Below, piece after piece: positions 44,874 through 54,469 of a stretch of 64,000 nucleotides of DNA (positions are counted from its first letter, which is position 1; every line of letters starts with the position of its first letter). The translations under genes were made by a program, and so were the position numbers. Below the pieces are notes generated by a model. It was not told where the DNA came from and ran no database searches. It worked only from the letters and a program-made list of their open reading frames with translations. Location: NCBI RefSeq assembly GCF_947500795.1, contig NZ_CANMTE010000009.1, forward strand, positions 24,134 to 88,133, given 5' to 3'. Source of the DNA: an uncultured Gelidibacter sp. (GTDB lineage: Bacteria > Bacteroidota > Bacteroidia > Flavobacteriales > Flavobacteriaceae).

Positions 44874-46004
44874 ATGAAATTCGAACTAAAAGGAAAAGAC
44901 CTTCAAAGCAAGGCGAGAGCAGGCGTTATTACTACAGACCACGGGGTTATTGAAACCCCAATTTTCATGCCTGTTGGTACTGTAGCTTCTGTAAAAGGTG
45001 TTCATCAACGGGAACTTAAAAATGATATCAATGCCGATATTATCTTAGGAAATACCTACCATTTATATCTTCGTCCGCAAACCAGAATTCTGGAACAAGC
45101 TGGAGGATTGCATAAATTTATGAATTGGGATCGCAATATTTTGACTGATTCTGGTGGATACCAAGTCTATTCACTTTCTGCCAACAGAAAAATTAAAGAA
45201 GAAGGCGTTAAATTCAAGTCGCATATTGACGGTAGTTACCATACGTTTACGCCTGAAAATGTGATGGAAATTCAACGTACGATTGGTGCTGATATCATCA
45301 TGGCATTTGATGAATGTACACCTTATCCTTGCGATTATAACTATGCCAAACGCTCCATGCACATGACGCATAGATGGTTGGATAGATGTGTGAACCATTT
45401 GGGAAAACTTCCTTTTAAATATGGATACGAGCAAAGCTTTTTTCCTATAGTTCAAGGAAGTACTTATAAAGATTTGCGTTTGCAATCTGCTGAATATATC
45501 GCTAATGCTGGTGCCGTAGGAAACGCCATTGGTGGACTTTCAGTAGGGGAGCCTGCGGAAGAAATGTACGCCATGACAGAAGTGGTGTGTGGTGTTTTGC
45601 CTGAAGATAAACCTCGTTATTTAATGGGGGTTGGAACACCTATCAATATTCTTGAAAACATTGCGTTAGGTGTGGATATGTTTGACTGTGTTATGCCTAC
45701 ACGTAACGCCCGAAACGGGATGTTATTTACAGCGCATGGGTCTATCAATATTAAAAATAAGAAGTGGGAAGACGATTTTTCCGCTTTGGATGAAATGGGA
45801 ATGACGTATGTTGATACTGAATATTCTAAAGCCTACTTACGTCACTTATTTAGTGTTAATGAGCGCTTGGCAATGCAAATTGCAACCATTCATAACCTTG
45901 GATTTTATTTATGGTTGGTCAGAGAAGCGAGAAAACATATCTTAGCGGGAGATTTTAGACCGTGGAAAGACATGATGGTAAAACAAATGGATAAACGTTT
46001 GTAG
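44874..46004 (+). CDS. tgt: tRNA-guanine(34) transglycosylase
   Basis: Exchanges guanine-34 for preQ1 in tRNAs with GUN anticodons, as part of queuosine synthesis. The 376 residues show GNTYHLYLRPQTRILEQAGGLHKFMNWDRNILTDSGGYQVYSL (the first catalytic Asp in TDSGG), GGLSVGEPAEEMY, LMGVGTPINILENIALGVDMFDCVMPTRNARNG (the nucleophile Asp), and a C-terminal zinc-binding region around HLFSVNERLAMQIATIHNL. The gap of 321 nt upstream to the transketolase start shows no gene. Confidence 0.95.
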   Translation: MKFELKGKDLQSKARAGVITTDHGVIETPIFMPVGTVASVKGVHQRELKNDINADIILGNTYHLYLRPQTRILEQAGGLHKFMNWDRNILTDSGGYQVYSLSANRKIKEEGVKFKSHIDGSYHTFTPENVMEIQRTIGADIIMAFDECTPYPCDYNYAKRSMHMTHRWLDRCVNHLGKLPFKYGYEQSFFPIVQGSTYKDLRLQSAEYIANAGAVGNAIGGLSVGEPAEEMYAMTEVVCGVLPEDKPRYLMGVGTPINILENIALGVDMFDCVMPTRNARNGMLFTAHGSINIKNKKWEDDFSALDEMGMTYVDTEYSKAYLRHLFSVNERLAMQIATIHNLGFYLWLVREARKHILAGDFRPWKDMMVKQMDKRL

Positions 46005-46121
46005 AAATTGAAGGTGAAGTAAAACTGAAATTGAATTTCAAATAATAGATGCAATTGAAGTGACGTTGACATGTCGCGAAATAGAACATAACTCATAAAA
46101 ATAACCAATAGTCTCCAGACA

Positions 46122-47198
46122 TTGAAAATCCTAGATTGGTACATATTAAAACGTTATCTGCTCACTTTTTTGATGATGTTGTTACTGTTTATTCCGATAG
46201 GTATAACGGTAAATCTTGCTGAAAAAATCGGAAAAATCTTAGAGAACAACGTACCATTTGGAGAAGTGGCCTTGTACTATTTGAATTTCACCATCTATTT
46301 TGCCAACTTATTGTTTCCAATATTTCTGTTTCTATCAGTTATTTGGTTTACGTCCAAACTAGCCAACAACACTGAAATTGTTGCATTTTTAAGTTCAGGC
46401 GTATCCTTTTCTCGATTTTTAAGACCTTATATTATAGGAGCAACCATCATTTCCATATTTGCGATGGTATTAGGGTTTTATTTAGCACCTATTGCAAGTC
46501 AGGGGTTTAATGAGTTTTCTTATAAATATTTAAAAAGTTCCCGGCATCAGCAGCCTGGAGAGAATATCTTCCGGCAAATTAACGACACCGATTTTATATA
46601 TGTGAGTAGTTTTGATCCTTCTCAGAATAGAGGTTATAACTTTACCTTGGAGCATATTGAGAATAATGAATTGAAATATAAGATTTTCGCCAATTCAATC
46701 GTCTATTCGGAAAAGGATAGTACGTATAAGCTGTTCAATTACTTCAAACGGACCATCACGGATAAGGGCGATATTATTGAGAACTCCCGAAGAAAGGATA
46801 CCGTTTTTTCGTTCGATTTGGAAGATTTGACCCCTGTAAATTATATCGCAGAGACCAAACCTTATAGGGAATTGGTCGATTTTATTGATAAGGAGAAGGC
46901 AAGAGGATCCTCAAATATTGGCCGCTATGAAGTGGTCAAATATAAAAAGTGGAGTTTACCCGTAGCCGTTTTTATCTTAACGATTATTGCCGTTTCCGTA
47001 TCTTCCATAAAGCGAAGAGGAGGAATGGGGATTAACTTGGCGTTCGGGATTACAACCGCCATGATATATGTCTTTTTTGACAAGGTGTTTGGGGTTTTAG
47101 CAGAGCAATCTGATTTTTCTCCGTTAATAGCCGTTTGGCTTCCTAATGTGGTTTTTGGTATTTTGGCTGTCTATCTCCTCTACAATGCAAAACGCTAA
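46122..47198 (+). CDS. LptF/LptG family LPS export permease
   Basis: Inner-membrane permease of the LPS transport machine, partner of LptB. It starts at TTG: MKILDWYILKRYLLTFLMM is the typical YjgP/YjgQ opening and no ATG precedes it. Three N-terminal helices, a periplasmic beta-jellyroll region (about residues 130-260), and three C-terminal helices (PVAVFILTIIAVSVSSIKRRGGMG onwards) give 358 residues. LptF and LptG cannot be told apart here. Its end overlaps the EamA gene by 14 nt. Confidence 0.9.
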   Translation: MKILDWYILKRYLLTFLMMLLLFIPIGITVNLAEKIGKILENNVPFGEVALYYLNFTIYFANLLFPIFLFLSVIWFTSKLANNTEIVAFLSSGVSFSRFLRPYIIGATIISIFAMVLGFYLAPIASQGFNEFSYKYLKSSRHQQPGENIFRQINDTDFIYVSSFDPSQNRGYNFTLEHIENNELKYKIFANSIVYSEKDSTYKLFNYFKRTITDKGDIIENSRRKDTVFSFDLEDLTPVNYIAETKPYRELVDFIDKEKARGSSNIGRYEVVKYKKWSLPVAVFILTIIAVSVSSIKRRGGMGINLAFGITTAMIYVFFDKVFGVLAEQSDFSPLIAVWLPNVVFGILAVYLLYNAKR

Positions 47199-48099
47199 GC
47201 TCAAAAATTACCTGCACCTTCATTTTCTGATTTTTATTGCCGGGTTTACTGCTATTTTAGGTGAACTGATTACCATAGGTTCCATTCCGTTGGTGTGGTA
47301 TAGAATGTTGATGGCAGGACTTTTAATGTTCCTTTATATTAGGATTATCAAGCTAAAATTAAAGGTTGATAAACGCACAATGCTCAAGTTTTTTGCGGCC
47401 GGGGTCATTATCGCCTTGCATTGGATTACTTTTTTTGAAGCCATCAAGCAATCTAATATTTCCATTACATTAGGCATGTTTTCAACGGGCGCATTTTTTG
47501 CTTCCTTTATAGAACCACTGTTTTATAGAAGACGCATCATTTGGTATGAGATTGTGTTTGGTATCATCGTGATTATTGGTGTTTTTCTCATTACGCATGG
47601 CGAATTGAAATACATCAACGGAATCATTCTCGGCGTCGTTTCTGCATTACTATCGAGTCTGTTTGCCGTTATCAATGGCACCTTTATTCAGAAGCATTCT
47701 GCCACACTCATTTCATTTTATGAATTTATCAGTGGGGTTGTGTTTCTAACGCTGTTCATCCTAGTATTTAAAGGCGGATTTAATGCGGAATTCTTTACCC
47801 TTTCAGGTTCAGATTGGATATATCTGGGCATTTTGGCTTCCGTTTGTACAGCTTATGCCTTTATAGGCTCTGTTAAAGTGATGAAGTATATTAGCCCTTA
47901 CACTGTAGTGCTGTCTTATAATTTGGAGCCTGTCTACGGGATAACGTTGGCCTTGCTATTGTTCCCGGAAACCGAAACAATGGGTCCTGAATTTTATTAC
48001 GGCGCTATTTTAGTGCTGTTAGCGGTCTTGTTGGATGGGATATTCAAAAACGTCATATCCTATCGCGATAGAAAACGAAACCGATACAAAATCGATTAA
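47185..48099 (+). CDS. EamA/DMT family transporter
   Basis: A 304-residue membrane protein with ten predicted helices in two EamA repeats. The first repeat includes FTAILGELITIGSIPLVWYRMLMAGLLMFLYI and FAAGVIIALHWITFFEAIKQS; the second ends with ISPYTVVLSYNLEPVYGITLALLLFPE, the family's P-V-x-A-x-L-like signature. I start it at MQNAKLKNYLH, inside the end of the preceding gene. The substrate is unknown. Confidence 0.9.
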   Translation: MQNAKLKNYLHLHFLIFIAGFTAILGELITIGSIPLVWYRMLMAGLLMFLYIRIIKLKLKVDKRTMLKFFAAGVIIALHWITFFEAIKQSNISITLGMFSTGAFFASFIEPLFYRRRIIWYEIVFGIIVIIGVFLITHGELKYINGIILGVVSALLSSLFAVINGTFIQKHSATLISFYEFISGVVFLTLFILVFKGGFNAEFFTLSGSDWIYLGILASVCTAYAFIGSVKVMKYISPYTVVLSYNLEPVYGITLALLLFPETETMGPEFYYGAILVLLAVLLDGIFKNVISYRDRKRNRYKID

Positions 48100-48125
48100 T
48101 TTATTAGAGTTTCTTTCATTATCCG

Positions 48126-48133
48126 TACCTTTG
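48126..48133 (+). promoter_or_regulatory. -7 box for accA
   Basis: TACCTTTG followed by GCAAG matches the Bacteroidetes -7 box, giving a 5' leader of about 100 nt before accA. No clear -33 is seen. Confidence 0.6.
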
Positions 48134-48238
48134 CAAGTGCCTCTAAAAAATACCACATTTTTCGTATTGTTGAGTTTATAAGAACGGAAAAAAATACGTA
48201 GGTTTGTAGGCTAACTAATAATTAAACCTTAAATTTCT

Positions 48239-49189
48239 ATGGAGTATTTAGAATTTGAGCTTCCCATAAAAGAATTAGAAGATCAATTATCAAAGTGCCA
48301 AGTAATTGGTAAAGAAAGTGATGTTGATGTAACTCAAACGTGTGAACAAATTGAGAAGAAGCTCCTCGCTACAAAGAAAGATATTTATAAAAATCTTACG
48401 GCGTGGCAGCGTGTTCAATTATCACGCCATCCCAATAGACCATATACCTTAGATCATATAAAAGCTTTATGTGGCGATTCTTTTTTAGAGCTGCACGGCG
48501 ATAGAAATGTTAAGGATGATAAAGCCATGATTGGTGGTTTAGGTAAAATTGGCGATCAGTCGTTTATGTTTATCGGACAACAAAAAGGTTACAACACCAA
48601 AACAAGACAGTATCGTAATTTTGGGATGTCAAATCCTGAAGGTTACCGTAAAGCGTTGCGATTGATGAAGTCTGCTGAAAAGTTTAAAATTCCAGTAGTA
48701 ACTTTAATTGATACTCCAGGTGCATATCCAGGTTTAGAAGCTGAAGAACGCGGACAAGGAGAGGCAATTGCCAGAAATATTATGGAAATGACCCGCTTGA
48801 AAGTGCCAATTATTTGTGTAATCATTGGAGAAGGTGCTTCCGGTGGAGCTTTGGGTATTGGTGTTGGAGATCGAGTATTAATGATGGAAAACACTTGGTA
48901 TTCTGTAATTTCTCCAGAATCTTGTTCATCAATTTTATGGCGTAGTTGGGAGTATAAAGAACAAGCGGCAGAAGCCCTTAAACTTACCGCTCCTGATATG
49001 AAAAAAATGAAATTGATTGATGACATTATCAAAGAACCATTAGGTGGTGCACATACCAATCGTGAAGAAGCCTTTTTGGCAGTTAAAAAAGCGATTGAAA
49101 AATCTTATGCTGAGCTTAAAAACTTATCACCAAAAGATTTAGTGAAAAAACGTATGGATAAATATGCCGACATGGGTGTTTATAAATAA
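48239..49189 (+). CDS. accA: Acetyl-CoA carboxylase carboxyltransferase subunit alpha
   Basis: Transfers carboxyl from biotin to acetyl-CoA in the first step of fatty acid synthesis, with AccD (not in this window). The 316 residues start [16 protein letters not shown] and contain the oxyanion-hole and CoA-binding glycines [38 protein letters not shown], plus [21 protein letters not shown]. The length is normal. It is monocistronic, with a hairpin terminator after it. Confidence 0.95.
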   Translation: MEYLEFELPIKELEDQLSKCQVIGKESDVDVTQTCEQIEKKLLATKKDIYKNLTAWQRVQLSRHPNRPYTLDHIKALCGDSFLELHGDRNVKDDKAMIGGLGKIGDQSFMFIGQQKGYNTKTRQYRNFGMSNPEGYRKALRLMKSAEKFKIPVVTLIDTPGAYPGLEAEERGQGEAIARNIMEMTRLKVPIICVIIGEGASGGALGIGVGDRVLMMENTWYSVISPESCSSILWRSWEYKEQAAEALKLTAPDMKKMKLIDDIIKEPLGGAHTNREEAFLAVKKAIEKSYAELKNLSPKDLVKKRMDKYADMGVYK

Positions 49190-49216
49190 CGATACCCACA
49201 TAGCATAACAAGATTG

Positions 49217-49247
49217 AAAACTGGAGTTGTAAACTTCGGTTTTTTTT
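49217..49247 (+). terminator. Terminator after accA
   Basis: AAACTGGAGTT pairs (with G-U/G-T pairs) to AACTTCGGTTT around a 3-nt loop, followed by a T-run. Confidence 0.75.
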
Positions 49248-49359
49248 GTCCTTATTAACAATATTATCAAGTTGTTAACAGTTAAATTGTTGATGACTTG
49301 TTAAGAAGCAAGGCGATTAAATCCGCTTCCTTCTGATCAATTTCTTTATTTTCGCATTC

Positions 49360-50907
49360 ATGAAACAACCAAATCAGATACAAGGCTACAAAGTAGATAA
49401 AAGCACAATTATAAGCTTGGAGAAAGGAAAAATACCGCCACAAGCAATTGATTTAGAGGAAGTTGTCCTTGGGGCGATGATGATTGATAAAAAAGGTGTC
49501 GATGAAGTAATTGATATCTTGAGCCCTGATGCTTTCTATAAAGATGCCCATAAACACATCTTTGAAGCTATTTTTAAGTTATTCGAAAATAGCGAGCCTG
49601 TCGATTTATTAACCGTTTCAAGTCAACTTAAGAAAGATGGCAAGTTGGATATGGTGGGTGGCGATTTTTATCTGATTTCGTTAACCCAACGTGTGTCATC
49701 TTCTGCTCATATTGAGTTTCATGCCCGTATCATTCTTCAAAAATTTATTCAACGTAGTTTGATTAAAATTTCTATTGAAATTATTGAAGAAGCGTATGAT
49801 GAAACTAAGGATGTATTTGACCTTTTAGATCAAGCCGAGGCGAAACTTTACGAAGTCACCCAAGGTAACATCAAAAAATCTACTGAAACTGCTCAAAGTT
49901 TAGTAATTCAGGCGAAAAAGAAAATTGAAGATATTTCCAATAAAGAAGGCTTGAGTGGTATTCCATCAGGTTTCGATAAGTTGGACAAATTAACCTCAGG
50001 TTGGCAAGAAAGTGATTTGATCATTGTGGCAGCTCGTCCTGGTATGGGTAAAACAGCCTTAACCTTATCTATGGCACGAAATATTGCGGTGGGTAGCAAT
50101 ATTCCCGTAGCGTTTTTCTCTTTGGAGATGGCGTCTGTACAGTTAATTACCCGTTTGATATCTAGTGAAACTGGACTGTCTTCTGAAAAGTTGCGTACAG
50201 GTAAACTTGAAAAACATGAGTGGGAACAGTTGAACGTTAAAGTAAAGGCTCTAGAAAAAGCACCTTTATTTATTGATGACACCCCATCATTGTCTATTTT
50301 CGATTTACGTGCAAAGGCGCGACGTTTGGCATCACAATATGGTATTAAAATGATCATTATTGATTATTTGCAATTAATGACCGCTGGTGGAAGTCAAAAA
50401 GGAGGTAACAGAGAGCAGGAAATTTCTACTATTTCCCGTAACCTTAAGGCATTGGCAAAGGAATTAAGTGTTCCGGTCATCGCTTTATCACAATTATCGC
50501 GTGCGGTTGAAACACGTGGTGGCAGTAAAAGACCGTTACTTTCTGACTTACGTGAATCTGGTGCGATTGAGCAGGATGCGGATATCGTATCGTTTATTTA
50601 CCGACCAGAATACTATAAAATTGACGAGTGGGATGATGAAGAACGCTCACCAACAGAAGGTCAAGCAGAATTTATTATCGCTAAGCATAGAAATGGTGGT
50701 TTAGAGAACATCAGATTGAAATTTATCGGACATCTCGGTAAATTCGATAATCTTGATGATTTTGACACGCCATTTGGTGAATTCCATTCAAAAATGAACG
50801 CATCTGCTAACGACAATACTTTCAATTCCAGTAATTTCCCATCGCCATCAGACGCGTTTGATCCGCCTCCAATGGATGATGATGACGATAATGATGTACC
50901 ATTTTAA
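49360..50907 (+). CDS. dnaB: Replicative DNA helicase DnaB
   Basis: Hexameric fork helicase, 515 residues. The N-terminal domain (about 25-130; PPQAIDLEEVVLGAMMIDKKGV) is followed by the RecA-like motor: Walker A ARPGMGKTAL (about residues 226-235), Walker B MIIIDYLQLM, and H4/R-finger region LSQLSRAVETRGGSKRPLLSDLRESGAIEQDADIV. The tail is acidic with a run of Asp. There is no intein. TATTTTCG lies only 5 nt before the ATG, so a leaderless or very short leader transcript is possible. Confidence 0.95.
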   Translation: MKQPNQIQGYKVDKSTIISLEKGKIPPQAIDLEEVVLGAMMIDKKGVDEVIDILSPDAFYKDAHKHIFEAIFKLFENSEPVDLLTVSSQLKKDGKLDMVGGDFYLISLTQRVSSSAHIEFHARIILQKFIQRSLIKISIEIIEEAYDETKDVFDLLDQAEAKLYEVTQGNIKKSTETAQSLVIQAKKKIEDISNKEGLSGIPSGFDKLDKLTSGWQESDLIIVAARPGMGKTALTLSMARNIAVGSNIPVAFFSLEMASVQLITRLISSETGLSSEKLRTGKLEKHEWEQLNVKVKALEKAPLFIDDTPSLSIFDLRAKARRLASQYGIKMIIIDYLQLMTAGGSQKGGNREQEISTISRNLKALAKELSVPVIALSQLSRAVETRGGSKRPLLSDLRESGAIEQDADIVSFIYRPEYYKIDEWDDEERSPTEGQAEFIIAKHRNGGLENIRLKFIGHLGKFDNLDDFDTPFGEFHSKMNASANDNTFNSSNFPSPSDAFDPPPMDDDDDNDVPF

Positions 50908-50976
50908 AATCAAGATTTTTTCTTAAATTCGATTGCAGGATAACGTTATCTTAGCAAGATTTAAAAATGATGCCTC

Positions 50977-52011
50977 ATGGATAAAACACGGACGACCAAT
51001 CTATTACTTTTAGTTATTGTTGTGCCACTAGTTTTTTATTTACTAAAAATCTTGTCGTTCATCTTTATACCGTTGGCATTCTCCATGTTTATTGCGCTCT
51101 TGTTTTTACCCTTGATGCGCTGGTTGGGAAAAAAGGGCGTACCAAAATACATCAGTATTTTTATTGTTATTCTTCTAATTCTGTTGGGTTTGGGAATTAC
51201 TGCAGAATTGATCCATCTTTCAAGTAAACAAATCTTGTCCTCTGACAGTACTTTTTTTGCTGAAGCTGAAGTGAAACTTCGAAACTTAAAAACATCAGTG
51301 GAGTCTTATTTTGGTGTTGAACTTGGTAAAAATGGAAACCTAATGGCCCAAATTGCCGAGACTAAAAATATTGGCTCTGCAGTTGGTTTTATTGGTGGCT
51401 TTTTAAGTATGTCCCTAACCACTGCCTTTTTTACCGTATTATGGTTGGCAGAGTCCATCAATGTTCAGAAATTATTGAACGCTACCATATTAAAACAAAA
51501 ACACACCTCGGTTAAAACGTTTCTTAAAATTGAAAACGACTTAATTAAATTCATTAAAGTGAAATTTTTGGTGAGTTTAGGTACCGGAATTTTTACGGGG
51601 TTGGCCTGTGTCTATTTTGATGTCAGCTTCCCTATTTTTTGGGGTCTATTTGCCTTTGTAATTAACTTCGTCCAAATGATTGGATCATTTATTTCGGTCA
51701 TCAGCTTGTCGCTATTTGCATTTGTGGAGTTAGATCCTACAAGCACGTTGCTCTTTTTTATGCTTTCCATTACCTTAGTACAGGTGATATTTGGTGCCAT
51801 CTTGGAGCCTATTTTTATGGGAAAATCATTTTCGATAAACATCATTGCTGTTTTAGTGATGCTCATGTTTTGGGGTTTCATTTGGGGTATTCCCGGAATG
51901 ATCATGTCAATCCCAATAACAGTGTTCCTTAAAATCATTCTTGAGCAATTCCCTAATACAAAAATTATTGCGGGTTTACTTTCTGGTAAAGAGCTGAAGA
52001 TTAACAGATAA
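50977..52011 (+). CDS. AI-2E family transporter
   Basis: A 344-residue membrane protein with about eight helices of the AI-2E/TqsA/PerM family (efflux or Na+/H+ antiport). The last third contains the characteristic FALVINFVQMIGSFISVI-like segment and ILEPIFMGKSFSINIIAVLVMLMFWGFIWGIPGMIMSIPI. The substrate is not known. It stands alone after dnaB and before the palindrome upstream of the thioredoxin-like gene. Confidence 0.9.
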   Translation: MDKTRTTNLLLLVIVVPLVFYLLKILSFIFIPLAFSMFIALLFLPLMRWLGKKGVPKYISIFIVILLILLGLGITAELIHLSSKQILSSDSTFFAEAEVKLRNLKTSVESYFGVELGKNGNLMAQIAETKNIGSAVGFIGGFLSMSLTTAFFTVLWLAESINVQKLLNATILKQKHTSVKTFLKIENDLIKFIKVKFLVSLGTGIFTGLACVYFDVSFPIFWGLFAFVINFVQMIGSFISVISLSLFAFVELDPTSTLLFFMLSITLVQVIFGAILEPIFMGKSFSINIIAVLVMLMFWGFIWGIPGMIMSIPITVFLKIILEQFPNTKIIAGLLSGKELKINR

Positions 52012-52052
52012 GTCCAACAAAAATACTGTTAAAACATTCTATTTTTTTGAAT

Positions 52053-52071
52053 TAGTTAGGAATCCTAACTA
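52053..52071. promoter_or_regulatory. Palindromic operator upstream of the thioredoxin-like gene
   Basis: TAGTTAGGA-A-TCCTAACTA is a perfect 9-bp-arm palindrome, ending inside a TATATTTA -7-like box (52070-52077). Its size and symmetry suit a MarR-type dimer, and a MarR gene follows the thioredoxin gene. The half-site GTTAGGA returns in the hairpin at 52356-52395. Confidence 0.7.
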
Positions 52072-52111
52072 TATTTATAAGGCAATGATGCAAATTTAAA
52101 TCAAAGCTATT

Positions 52112-52345
52112 ATGGGAAAATCAGTTTTTTATCACGCAGGATGTCCAGTATGCGTAAGTGCAGAACATGACATCATTAATTTAGTTGGTGCTTCTAACGT
52201 TGAAGTGGTTCACTTAGGTGAAGATAAATCTAGGATTGAACAAGCTGAACTGGCTGGAGTGAAATCTGTTCCAGCATTATTGACATCTAATGGTCACGTA
52301 TTGCACATAAATTATGGTGCATCAATAGCAGATGTTAAAGGCTAA
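52112..52345 (+). CDS. Small thioredoxin/glutaredoxin-like protein
   Basis: A 77-residue single-domain protein with the redox motif HAGCPVCVSAEHDI (Cys11, Cys14) and a cis-proline segment GVKSVPALLTSNGHVLHINYG, both of thioredoxin-fold type. It is very short for a thioredoxin and close in size to glutaredoxin-like proteins. It lies between two inverted repeats sharing a half-site and just before a MarR gene with four C-terminal cysteines, which suggests one redox-responsive unit. Confidence 0.8.
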   Translation: MGKSVFYHAGCPVCVSAEHDIINLVGASNVEVVHLGEDKSRIEQAELAGVKSVPALLTSNGHVLHINYGASIADVKG

Positions 52346-52355
52346 TCTTTAATTT

Positions 52356-52395
52356 TATGTTAGGATTTTAAAATTGGTTTTAAAATCCTAACATA
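52356..52395. promoter_or_regulatory. 18-bp perfect inverted repeat between thioredoxin-like gene and marR
   Basis: TATGTTAGGATTTTAAAA, loop TTGG, and the exact complement form a 40-nt hairpin 11 nt after the thioredoxin-like stop. It contains GTTAGGA and TCCTAAC, the same half-sites as the upstream operator, with wider spacing. No T-run follows, so it is more likely an operator for the marR gene than a plain terminator, though an mRNA-stabilising stem is possible. Confidence 0.65.
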
Positions 52396-52454
52396 TAAAT
52401 GGCCTTGTATTTTTAATTCATTCTGTTACTCCGCTTTCTACCTAAAAAAGATCC

Positions 52455-53057
52455 ATGAAACACAGTGTATTTGATACCTCTCAGCAACAAATGGATGTGG
52501 CAAGTAAAATAGTTGTCGGGCTTGAACGTATTTCAGAAGTCTTTAGAGTATTACTTTGGGATCATGCCAAAACTATAGGACTCAGCCCAATTCAAATTCA
52601 AATCCTCATTTTTTTAGCCTATCACAAATACGAGTTTTGTAATGTGAGTCATTTGGCTAAGGAGTTTAATGTAGCAAAGTCCACCATCAGTGATGCCGTA
52701 AAAGTTCTGGAACGAAAGCAGCTTATAATAAAAGATTTTTCGCCTAATGATCATCGGAGTTATAATATTCAACTTTCTGAACATGGACAAGAACTAGTAG
52801 CACAGACTGAACTTTTTGCAAATCCTATTAAAAATCAACTTTCTGATATGGAAGGTTTGGAGGATTTTTATGAATTATTAAGTAAACTCATCTATAAATT
52901 GCATACTAGCGGATTATTGACTGTGCAGAGAATGTGTTACTCGTGTAAGTTTTATGATAAGCAGGAGGGAGCTCACTATTGTAAATTATTGGAAAAGCCA
53001 TTGCTAACAACGGATATTCGTATGGATTGTCCGGAATTTCAGAGTCTACCTTCATAA
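52455..53057 (+). CDS. MarR-family regulator with C-terminal four-cysteine motif
   Basis: A 200-residue regulator. The winged helix (about residues 35-125) has FCNVSHLAKEFNVAKSTISDAVKVLERKQLIIK and the wing NDHRSYNIQLSEHGQ. Beyond the usual MarR end there is an extra ~40-residue tail with Cys161, Cys164, Cys176 and Cys192 (C-x2-C-x11-C-x15-C), likely to bind zinc or an iron-sulfur cluster, or to act as a thiol switch. It lies 60 nt after the 18-bp inverted repeat and should control the thioredoxin-like gene and itself. Confidence 0.85.
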   Translation: MKHSVFDTSQQQMDVASKIVVGLERISEVFRVLLWDHAKTIGLSPIQIQILIFLAYHKYEFCNVSHLAKEFNVAKSTISDAVKVLERKQLIIKDFSPNDHRSYNIQLSEHGQELVAQTELFANPIKNQLSDMEGLEDFYELLSKLIYKLHTSGLLTVQRMCYSCKFYDKQEGAHYCKLLEKPLLTTDIRMDCPEFQSLPS

Positions 53058-53209
53058 AAATCATCCCTATACTTTAATATTTACCAAAAGCATTTCAACA
53101 ACGCTCTATTTTTAAGTATCTTTCGATTACTGAGCAGATATAAACAAGGAGCTACATTTAAGCTTGTTGCTTGTTCAGGTGTTGTGTTTCATTTCTAAAT
53201 TGTATCCTT

Positions 53210-54469
53210 TTGAATAGATTACTTATAATAGCGGCTTTCATGCTCTTTTCAGTGAGTAGCTTTGGGTCATACCTACTGATTCCGATGGATGCCGAAGGTC
53301 AAAAAGACCATCTAAAAGCGTACGGTGTAACCTATTGGACGCTAGAAAAACAATTAAAAGTGAAGTGGCTACTCAATTACCGTGGTGGTTCATTTTTGTT
53401 GCCTGACGTTCCGGAAATTCAACGGGAATGTCAAATTAGAGGGGTTTCTTTTGAGATTATTTCCGATGCTAAAACTGAAGAAATATTAGAATTTATCAGC
53501 AGTCCTTCGCAAAACATGGAATCTGTGGTGCTTGAAAAGGCGCCAAAAATTGCTGTGTATTCACCAAAAGGCAATCCACCTTGGGATGACGCCGTAACTA
53601 TGGTGTTGACTTATGCCGAAATTCCTTATGAAACAATTTATGATGAAGAGGTTTTAAACGATACGCTTGTCCTTTACGATTGGTTACACCTGCATCACGA
53701 AGATTTTACTGGCCAATATGGTAAGTTTTATAGAACCTACAAATCGGCGGCATGGTACATTGAGGATAAAAAGAAATCTGAAGCCTTGGCTGCAAAATTG
53801 GGTTATAACAAAGTTTCTGAGCAGAAATTAGCTGTGGCTTTAAAAATCCGTGATTATGTAGTTGGTGGCGGATTTATGTTTGCCATGTGCAGTGCAACCG
53901 ATAGTTTTGATATTGCATTGTCAGCTGAAGGGGTTGATATTTGTGAACCAATGTTTGATGGTGATGCGAGTGAGCCTAACTATCAAAGTAAAATTGATTA
54001 CAATAAAACCTTCGCTTTTAAGGACTTTATATTGGAACGAAATCCTAATATTTATGAGTTTTCTTCTATCGATATGACCTCAAAACGACAAATCCCGATG
54101 ACTACAGATTATTTCACTTTGATGGATTTTTCTGCCAAATGGGACCCAATTCCAACCATGTTATGCCAAAATCACACTGCATTGGTAAAAGGTTTTATGG
54201 GGCAAACTACGGCATTCACCAGAGATCAAATCAAATCGAACGTGCTTGTTATGGGAGAAAACAAGACTAATGGGGAAGCAAAATACATCCATGGCATTAA
54301 AGGCAAAGGATTTTTTACCTTTTACGGAGGTCATGATCCGGAAGATTACACACATAAAGTTGGAGATCCTAAAACAGAATTGGAGTTGCATCCCACATCT
54401 CCAGGCTACCGCTTAATCTTAAATAATGTCTTATTTCCAGCGGCCAAGAAGAAAAAGCAAAAAACCTAG
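53210..54469 (+). CDS. Secreted protein of the Bacteroidetes family often labelled asparagine synthetase B
   Basis: A 419-residue protein starting at TTG, where MNRLLIIAAFMLFSVSSFGSYLL forms a signal peptide; the longer frame is not convincing. I recall near-identical flavobacterial proteins annotated as asparagine synthetase B, but no AsnB glutaminase or synthetase motif is seen (there is no N-terminal Cys2 nucleophile and no SGGVDS loop). The segment KIAVYSPKGNPPWDDAVTMVLTYAEIPYET and the glycine-rich turn GGGFMFAMCSATDSF suggest a class-I glutaminase-like or ThuA-like Rossmann fold with a possible Cys nucleophile. The function is unknown. Confidence 0.75.
   Translation: MNRLLIIAAFMLFSVSSFGSYLLIPMDAEGQKDHLKAYGVTYWTLEKQLKVKWLLNYRGGSFLLPDVPEIQRECQIRGVSFEIISDAKTEEILEFISSPSQNMESVVLEKAPKIAVYSPKGNPPWDDAVTMVLTYAEIPYETIYDEEVLNDTLVLYDWLHLHHEDFTGQYGKFYRTYKSAAWYIEDKKKSEALAAKLGYNKVSEQKLAVALKIRDYVVGGGFMFAMCSATDSFDIALSAEGVDICEPMFDGDASEPNYQSKIDYNKTFAFKDFILERNPNIYEFSSIDMTSKRQIPMTTDYFTLMDFSAKWDPIPTMLCQNHTALVKGFMGQTTAFTRDQIKSNVLVMGENKTNGEAKYIHGIKGKGFFTFYGGHDPEDYTHKVGDPKTELELHPTSPGYRLILNNVLFPAAKKKKQKT

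Noticed and set aside
47146..47184. Earlier start for the EamA transporter
   Set aside because: The extra residues are read from the end of the LptF/G gene and the helix topology begins properly at MQNAKLKNYLH.
53210..54469. True asparagine synthetase B
   Set aside because: There is a signal peptide and no N-terminal Cys2 glutaminase or SGGVDS-type ATP site.
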